Source: Bdellovibrionales bacterium | GTDB taxonomy: Bacteria; Bdellovibrionota; Bdellovibrionia; Bdellovibrionales; UBA1609 | DNA length: 12,320 nucleotides | Assembly (NCBI GenBank): GCA_016716765.1 | Contig: JADJVA010000024.1 | Coordinates: 1 to 12,320 of the forward strand | Direction: 5' to 3' | Part shown: positions 8,894 through 12,320 of the stretch, piece by piece | Layout of the letters: each line of letters begins with the position of its first letter | Position numbering within the stretch: position 1 is the stretch's first letter | The notes under the pieces: model-generated | Seen by the model: only the letters and a program-made list of their open reading frames with translations | The model's database searches: none | Told to the model about the DNA's origin: nothing | Position numbers and translations under genes: made by a program

Positions 8894-8921
8894 GAGGTGA
8901 CTTTTTGCGTCTCGTTTTTTT
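8894..8921 (+). terminator. Probable rho-independent terminator of the exporter operon
   Basis: GAGGTG and CGTCTC pair in a 6-bp stem with two G-U pairs and an eight-base loop. After one G, a run of seven T follows at 8915-8921. It lies about 85 bases after the macB stop, before the next gene. The stem is weak but the T run is good. The rest of 8809-9052 contains no gene that I can support. Confidence 0.4.
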
Positions 8922-9052
8922 CAAGAGGAGCGGCATGAAACCTAAAAAGGCCATTAGACCGCCCTAAATTTTAATTCAGAATAATGAGAGAGAAAATGTT
9001 CTGGTTTTTTGATTGGCATAAGAATTGAACCAATAGGGCGCGGGAGAGTTTT

Positions 9053-9522
9053 ATGCTTTTGATCTTACAAATTGCGGGAGGCACGGTCCTTGGGCTGTTG
9101 ATAGCTCTTGTTATTGTGGATTACTTGAGGAAATCCTTCTCACAGTGCTCATTTTTCTTGGTCTCGGGATTCCGATGATATGGGTTATCGCCCACTTTGA
9201 GGGAAATACTGGTATTTTGAGAAAGATCGTCGGTGCTTTTAAACCCCCTTTTCCCAAGCTAGCGATCAAGCGAAATTTTCGAATTTTATATCATGAGGAG
9301 GAGCAAGACGGACCCTGTCCCTATCTTGCCTCCATCTCTAATGGCTTTTTACAGGACTACGGCCGTTTCACCCCAATTATAAAGAGCAGAAATTCCATCG
9401 CTGACTTCGCCATAGAGAGACCGACCGAATTTGACGACATCGTCACTGTCCACGCGGACCCTAGGCTAAACGCTGTCCTGGCTCTGATGTTATTACCAAC
9501 TTCAGGGCCTGTGAGGAAATAG
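9053..9522 (+). CDS. Small membrane protein of unknown function (frame-broken, end uncertain)
   Basis: The ATG at 9053 has GGAG six bases upstream. The first frame gives one hydrophobic segment (LLILQIAGGTVLGLLIALVI). A frame change near 9130 leads into a second (ILLTVLIFLGLGIPMIWVIA) followed by a basic, soluble tail (FKPPFPKLAIKRNFRILYH). The shape is two closely spaced inner-membrane helices with a cytoplasmic or periplasmic tail. I do not recognise the family. The open frame runs to 9522, but its last 170 bases lie opposite the better-supported minus-strand gene ending at 9349. The true end is probably near 9340, where another frame has a stop at 9339-9341. It follows the exporter operon after a likely terminator, so it is probably a separate transcript. 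Confidence 0.4.
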
Positions 9523-10599
9523 GGGTAGACTTGATCTCCCCAATACAGGACTCCAGTTTTTGCTTGCCATCCCCAGTTTAGATTCGCGAGAGTAGACAAT
9601 TGGGGAAATGTAGAAAGAATCCAATTTTTGACACTTGTTCGAACTGACTCCGGGAGTAAAAATGTTTTTGAAATAGATGCTGTGGCGCCGGTGAAATCTT
9701 CTGGACGCTTGAGTTCACCATAAATAAAGCCAACAGAAAATTTGCCACCGAGTCCCAGGGTACGATCTTCTGGAAGTCCTTTTCTCAGCCCAACAGGTGC
9801 ATCCATCCAAACCATAAATTTGCTAGCTTCCTTAACGAGGGAATCTTCGCGCAAGTAAAATTGTTATAAAAATCATTTCCTCTTTTCTCCTGAATTTTGT
9901 TAACGAGAGCTTGCAAGGTTCTCAGCATGGCGTGCCGTAGATCTTGGTCAGAATAGCGTGGTGCGATCTTTCAACAATGCCACTTTCTCCATGTTTTTAA
10001 GTATTTCCATCATTTCGTCACATTTTTTCCACTTCTTGAAGGGGGATTTTTCTTACTGATGGACTGTAAGGAACCCCACTTCGGTAAAAGTTCCTGATAG
10101 CCCGTTCAACCGCGATATGCGGAATTTCCCAGTAGCACCGGTTTCAACGATGAGGCCAGACGGTCTCCACCAATCGACCTTTGAAAAATTTTTGAGATGA
10201 TCTGCCGAATCAGGGAGGCTCTCTTCGATCGCATGCACGGACTTTATCCCCCGTAGCAGCCTTCAGTTTTCGGGTAGATTTTATCACAGTGAACATCTCC
10301 CAAGCCAATTGCGGAATCCATGAGATCCTGTAGGTTTTTTCGGCATTTTCCCGTCTTCCACAAGTCTGCCAAATCCTTTTTGAAAATAATTGCTCGAGCT
10401 GTAGCCAGACGCTTGGAGGCATCCCCCATTTCATGGAAGGGAACTTCAATATCTACATAGAGATCGATGGCTAAAGCCGTCCAAAATGTGAATGTCCTGA
10501 GGCAATTTAAGTCTTGACCGACTTCGTCATGTCCCCCCAAGCACCAGTGAACTACTGAGGAAAAACTATTGTTGCAACGAAGCAAAGCACCTTGATCAT
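9349..10599 (-). CDS. Secreted protein of unknown function (frame-broken)
   Basis: The start at 10599 is supported by a near-perfect AGGAGG (10607-10612) seven bases upstream and by a signal-like beginning, MIKVLCFVATIVF. Coding signal then moves through several frames: VGQDLNCLRTFTFWTALAID and LATARAIIFKKDLADLWKTG (10244-10669 frame), VDWWRPSGLIVETGATGKFR (10053-10238), YSDQDLRHAMLRTLQALVNK (about 9850-9950), then LPEDRTLGLGGKFSVGFIYG and TLANLNWGWQAKTGVLYWGD (9357-9854). A final switch near 9425 gives SLYGEVSDGISALYNWGETA, ending at TAA 9349-9351. The total is about 417 codons. A helical N-terminal half is followed by a Gly/aromatic-rich half that may be beta-structured. No family recognised. 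At least six frame changes. It lies 131 bases downstream of another secreted-protein gene on the same strand. Confidence 0.5.
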
Positions 10600-10603
10600 A
10601 GCT

Positions 10604-10612
10604 ACCCCTCCT
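10604..10612 (-). promoter_or_regulatory. Strong ribosome binding site fixing the start at 10599
   Basis: The minus strand reads AGGAGGGGT here, close to a perfect anti-16S match, at good spacing to the ATG at 10599. A longer open frame reaches 10669 in a different frame, but has no such site. This one also places a signal peptide at the N-terminus, so it decides the start. Confidence 0.6.
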
Positions 10613-10729
10613 GTTTAGTAAAACCCTATTGCGAAAGTACATACTGATGATTAATCTGATCCTTTCCAACTCCCGTGATGATTGGAGTAAAAAATAAAAA
10701 ATTCTAAGTATAAGAGATAATTATTACAA

Positions 10730-12092
10730 CTAATTATATTTTTTCATTTCGTCTTGAAGGGTCTCGACACCAAAATTTGAACCAGTTTTCCAATCATCGG
10801 GTCGCACGAGGTTGTCCAGACCAGAAGTGCCCCCAGCCTCATGAAATATCCACGGAATGAGAGCATCTCGAAAAGTCAATGATTCGTCCCATGAAGTGAT
10901 CAAGCCTGAAGGTCAAAAATCCGAATTGTGAAAAAAACAAAAAGACAAATGGCGGAGGGGAGAATGAGTCGGAGATAGAGAGATCTGAGAGTGCGATAAA
11001 AGAGATCGAACTTGGCTTTTGCTCCATAATAGCTTCCGCCATATTTATTCACCCACTGTTCTACGAGTTCAAAAAGCCGAAATTTCTCCTGAGATAATCT
11101 GATCCTGTATTTTAGGATTCCTCTCAACTTCGTCTTGAATGAGTTTGGTCAAGTTAGACCACTCAGAAAGATTGATTTCCAGGAAGATGAATGTAGCCAA
11201 ATAATTGAGCAGTGGGGATGAGTATACCAATTGATCGGATGAGGCCTAAAGATAGCTTGGCGATTTTTTGTACATCTTCGATTCATGGCTACCACCAAAG
11301 AAGGAAGTTTTGACTAAAGTTAGTGGCCTCAAGGCAGAAGTCAGGCCGGACTTGAGGACCTCGACGTAAAAATCTTTTTCAAAACAATATCAGTATACCA
11401 AGTTTATATAGATTCCATTTCTAAACGGGTCAATCATGCCGACAAGGGCACGATCCTTTTGGGAAGACTATCTGTCCTGGGATTTTGTACAGTATAAAGA
11501 TCGACAAAAGTCTTCAATCTCCTTGAGGTCAATGCGCCGATCGGTAGTTTTTTGAGCTTATTAAAAACCGTCGTTTCTTAAGGAAGTCAACCCATCGAGT
11601 ATTCAATATTTTTTCAGCCAGTAGAGACCAAGTGAACCGAATTCGAAAATAAAATGACGACCCAGGGCCTCTAGGAACGCGAGCTTTTGCTCAGGGGGAG
11701 AGCTGGGGGAAATATCAAATCTTGCTTCTTCGCCAGGTTGGGATCTGTGCACCTCGCCAGACGCATTTTCTGGAGTTTTCGTGGCAGCGTCGATTCCAAT
11801 TGCTCTAAATAATGAGCGCGGAAGCAATTGAATCTCCGGTAGATCAAATTCGTCAAAAAAAATCGATTTTCAGCCTTCGACCCGCTAGGTCCATAGGTTG
11901 ATTCGTGGCGATCGGCTCGAGACGCCGCATCTTGGGAGTCTGCCACCAGTTTGAGACAGGGCTGAGATCTCATCTTTGCCCAAGAGCTGTCAGGCAGGTC
12001 AAGGCTGTCAGCATGTGAACGATGAACAGTGAAGACCACAAAATTTTACAACTAAATCCGGATTCAAATGGCCAAAAAGCCCTCCTGTGCAT
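10730..12092 (-). CDS. Secreted protein of unknown function, heavily frame-broken
   Basis: The proposed start is ATG 12092, with GAGAGG (12100-12105) seven bases upstream. It leads to a basic N-region and hydrophobic core (SSLFIVHMLTALTCLTALGQ), a likely signal peptide. Coding signal then passes through DSQDAASRADRHESTYGPSG, FDEFDLPEIQLLPRSLFRAI, FDISPSSPPEQKLAFLEALG, KDRALVGMIDPFRNGIYINL, FLEINLSEWSNLTKLIQDEV and FELVEQWVNKYGGSYYGAKA. It ends with LIPWIFHEAGGTSGLDNLVR and SNFGVETLQDEMKKYN before TAG 10730-10732. That last stretch (about 10730-10905) has no start codon of its own and is easily missed. The total is about 454 codons with eight or more frame changes. No family recognised. Whether 12092-11603 and 11600-10730 are one gene or two is inferred from the continuity of coding signal and the absence of a new start. 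Confidence 0.45.
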
Positions 12093-12231
12093 CGCAATGC
12101 CTCTCGAATTTGAAGTAACCGGACTCCTGCAAAACACATTTTCGGGGCCCATGTCAAGAACGAAGCAACCTACTAGACATCAGGAACCATCAATGCTAGG
12201 TCAAATAAGATAGTTTCTAACAATAGAAAGC

Positions 12232-12318
12232 GGAAAGATGGCCGAGTGGTTAAGCGCGCACGCTTGGAAAGGTAACGGTTAACCCTGTTCCAGGGTTCGA
12301 ATCCCTGTCTTTCCGCCA
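12232..12318 (+). tRNA. tRNA-Ser(GGA), anticodon stem incomplete
   Basis: The acceptor strands GGAAAGA (12232-12238) and TCTTTCC (12308-12314) pair perfectly, followed by G and an encoded CCA (12316-12318). The D-arm (GCCGAGTGGTTAAG), anticodon loop TTGGAAA with GGA, a long variable region (GGTAACGGTTAACC) and a T-arm with GGTTCGAATCC identify a class II serine tRNA. The 5' anticodon-stem strand CACGC is present, but the expected GCGTG after the loop is not; only one G separates the loop from the variable arm. About four bases are therefore missing compared with normal tRNA-Ser. A sequencing deletion or a defective gene would both explain this. Confidence 0.85.
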
Positions 12319-12320
12319 AT

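Noticed and set aside
12232..12320. tRNA-Ser as an integration site for the unknown secreted genes
   Set aside because: No integrase gene and no duplicated tRNA 3' end seen within the window.
1..12320. CRISPR array, insertion sequence or rRNA
   Set aside because: No regularly spaced repeats, transposase motifs, terminal inverted repeats or rRNA sequence found on either strand.

Overview
The window looks like chromosomal DNA of a Gram-negative (diderm) bacterium of moderate GC. It encodes a TonB-type energy-transduction operon, a TolC-like outer-membrane channel with a MacAB-type exporter, and several signal-peptide proteins. The operon layout and the style of the unknown secreted proteins suggest Bdellovibrionota or a related deltaproteobacterial lineage. 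That assignment is inference, because no marker gene here fixes the taxonomy.

Most genes are interrupted by +1/-1 frame changes, yet the coding signal continues from frame to frame with little loss, often switching at a homopolymer. I therefore describe each gene over its full reconstructed extent and name the frame breaks. Breaks are dense at 1-2200 and 9050-12100. They are sparse across macA-macB (about 5825-8800). Uncorrected sequencing or assembly indels are the simplest explanation; true decay is the alternative.

Layout. (1) 33-3274, plus strand: remains of a TtpC/ExbB-type operon, in the order DUF3450-like periplasmic coiled-coil protein, N-terminal half of a long ExbB (TtpC-like) protein, TonB, and TPR protein. 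The ExbB channel domain, the second ExbB and ExbD expected between TtpC and TonB are absent. (2) 3271-4229, minus strand: a PP-loop ATP-pyrophosphatase (SGGVDS motif), convergent with the TPR gene (stop codons overlap). (3) 4230-4554: divergent intergenic region with a perfect 7-bp inverted repeat and a possible promoter. (4) 4555-8808, plus strand: a tightly coupled tripartite exporter operon of TolC-like channel, short adaptor without an alpha-hairpin, and fused MacB ABC transporter. A likely terminator follows at 8894-8921. (5) 9053-about 9522, plus strand: a small membrane protein. (6) 9349-10599 and 10730-12092, minus strand: two tandem, heavily frame-broken genes for secreted proteins I do not recognise. 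(7) 12232-12318: a tRNA-Ser(GGA) that lacks the 3' half of its anticodon stem.

How they work together. In an intact TtpC-type operon, the DUF3450 protein, the two ExbB proteins, ExbD, TonB and the TPR protein form an envelope complex that passes proton-motive force to outer-membrane receptors. The TolC-MacA-MacB set would use ATP to expel a periplasmic substrate through the outer membrane. The divergent PP-loop enzyme could modify a small molecule or peptide, and its position beside the exporter raises the possibility of a link. This is untested.
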